Shown here one piece after another: positions 19,013 through 19,415 of a stretch of 19,415 nt of DNA. Made by a program: the position numbers and the translations under genes. The notes beneath the pieces are model-generated. The model worked only from the letters and a program-made list of their open reading frames with translations, made no database searches and was not told the DNA's origin. The DNA comes from Hemicentrotus pulcherrimus (Eukaryota; Echinodermata; Echinoidea; Camarodonta; Strongylocentrotidae): contig BEXV01001571.1 of the NCBI GenBank assembly GCA_003118195.1, positions 1-19,415 of the forward strand, given 5' to 3'. Numbering within the stretch: the first letter of the stretch is position 1; each line of letters starts with the position of its first letter.

Positions 19013-19415
19013 CTAGCATCAAAGACAATGAATACTTATTGAGATGACTTACAATGATTGGCGGGTGAAATGACTTCAAGTATATTGACCCATTGAATAA
19101 GATGTTCTTGTGATATAACATATATTGGCAAAGACTCCAGTCTAGGGTATCTGGGACTTAGTATTCAAGAGTTTAAACAGGCAATAATCATCCAGTAACT
19201 ACTATCATAATTTGAATTTAAGACAATTAAATAAACAGTTCTTCAATTAAAAAATTGTAAATGACAATTAACTGCTTAAAATTATAATTATTGATTTAAA
19301 TTGATTTCCCAAGTCATGTTCTACTCAATTTACTGAAAATAAAGAATTAGCCCAATAACAATAAAATTCCTGTACTTGTTGACAGCTCTACTGAATTAAG
19401 ACACAAATGCTTGTA
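19013..19415 (-). other. Intron of TANC-like gene (partial)
   Basis: AT-rich, no exon seen. It should be the intron upstream of the ankyrin exon and runs off the window. Confidence 0.6.

Noticed and set aside
1..19415. CRISPR array, operon or prokaryotic defence system
   Set aside because: No regularly spaced identical repeats and no contiguous long frames; the window has introns and eukaryotic repeats.

Overview
The window is eukaryotic and almost certainly metazoan. Protein-coding sequence comes in short GC-rich blocks bounded by GT/AG splice sites, separated by long AT-rich stretches that carry MITE-like elements, a tRNA-derived SINE and microsatellites. The gene content (a TANC-type ankyrin/TPR scaffold) and the style of the repeats (TTAA-flanked foldback elements, a GGGCCCTGTTTCAT foldback) suggest a marine invertebrate, possibly an echinoderm. 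The phylum is inference and not proven here.

Two genes point toward each other. On the + strand, the last three exons of an unrecognised gene lie at 1764-1987, 3106-3243 and 3583-3744. They share one phase-consistent frame encoding a basic, Ser/Thr/Pro-rich tail that ends at TAA. After that TAA the same frame stays open for 97 more codons to TGA at 4036-4038. This extension holds two more in-frame copies of the ten-residue motif (PGAPTVKVVH-like) that ends the annotated protein, and it is the most unusual signal in the window.

On the - strand, from the right edge to about 9.1 kb, is the 3' half of a TANC1/TANC2-like gene. Its parts are an ankyrin exon (19012-18833), a TPR exon (17598-17498), a 0.9-kb exon with the end of the TPR, a charged coiled coil and a Ser-rich tail (17086-16166, with a frame problem just after it), and a distal low-complexity exon (13626-13309). 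A long AT-rich 3' untranslated region may run to a poly(A) signal near 9123. The ankyrin repeats that normally lie between the first two exons are not visible in the 1.2-kb gap between them.

Between the converging genes (about 5.1-9.0 kb) is a diverged direct duplication of a roughly 1.3-kb AT-rich segment. Each copy ends in a CT-rich tract and carries the same poly(A) signals. The second copy is interrupted by a TTAA-flanked element. Related TTAA elements lie at 10690-11248 and 17869-18238. Other structure includes a 149-bp foldback (10508-10656), a 102-bp near-perfect hairpin (12508-12609), and a possible small + strand exon encoding a signal-peptide-like N-terminus (18282-18373) inside a TANC intron.
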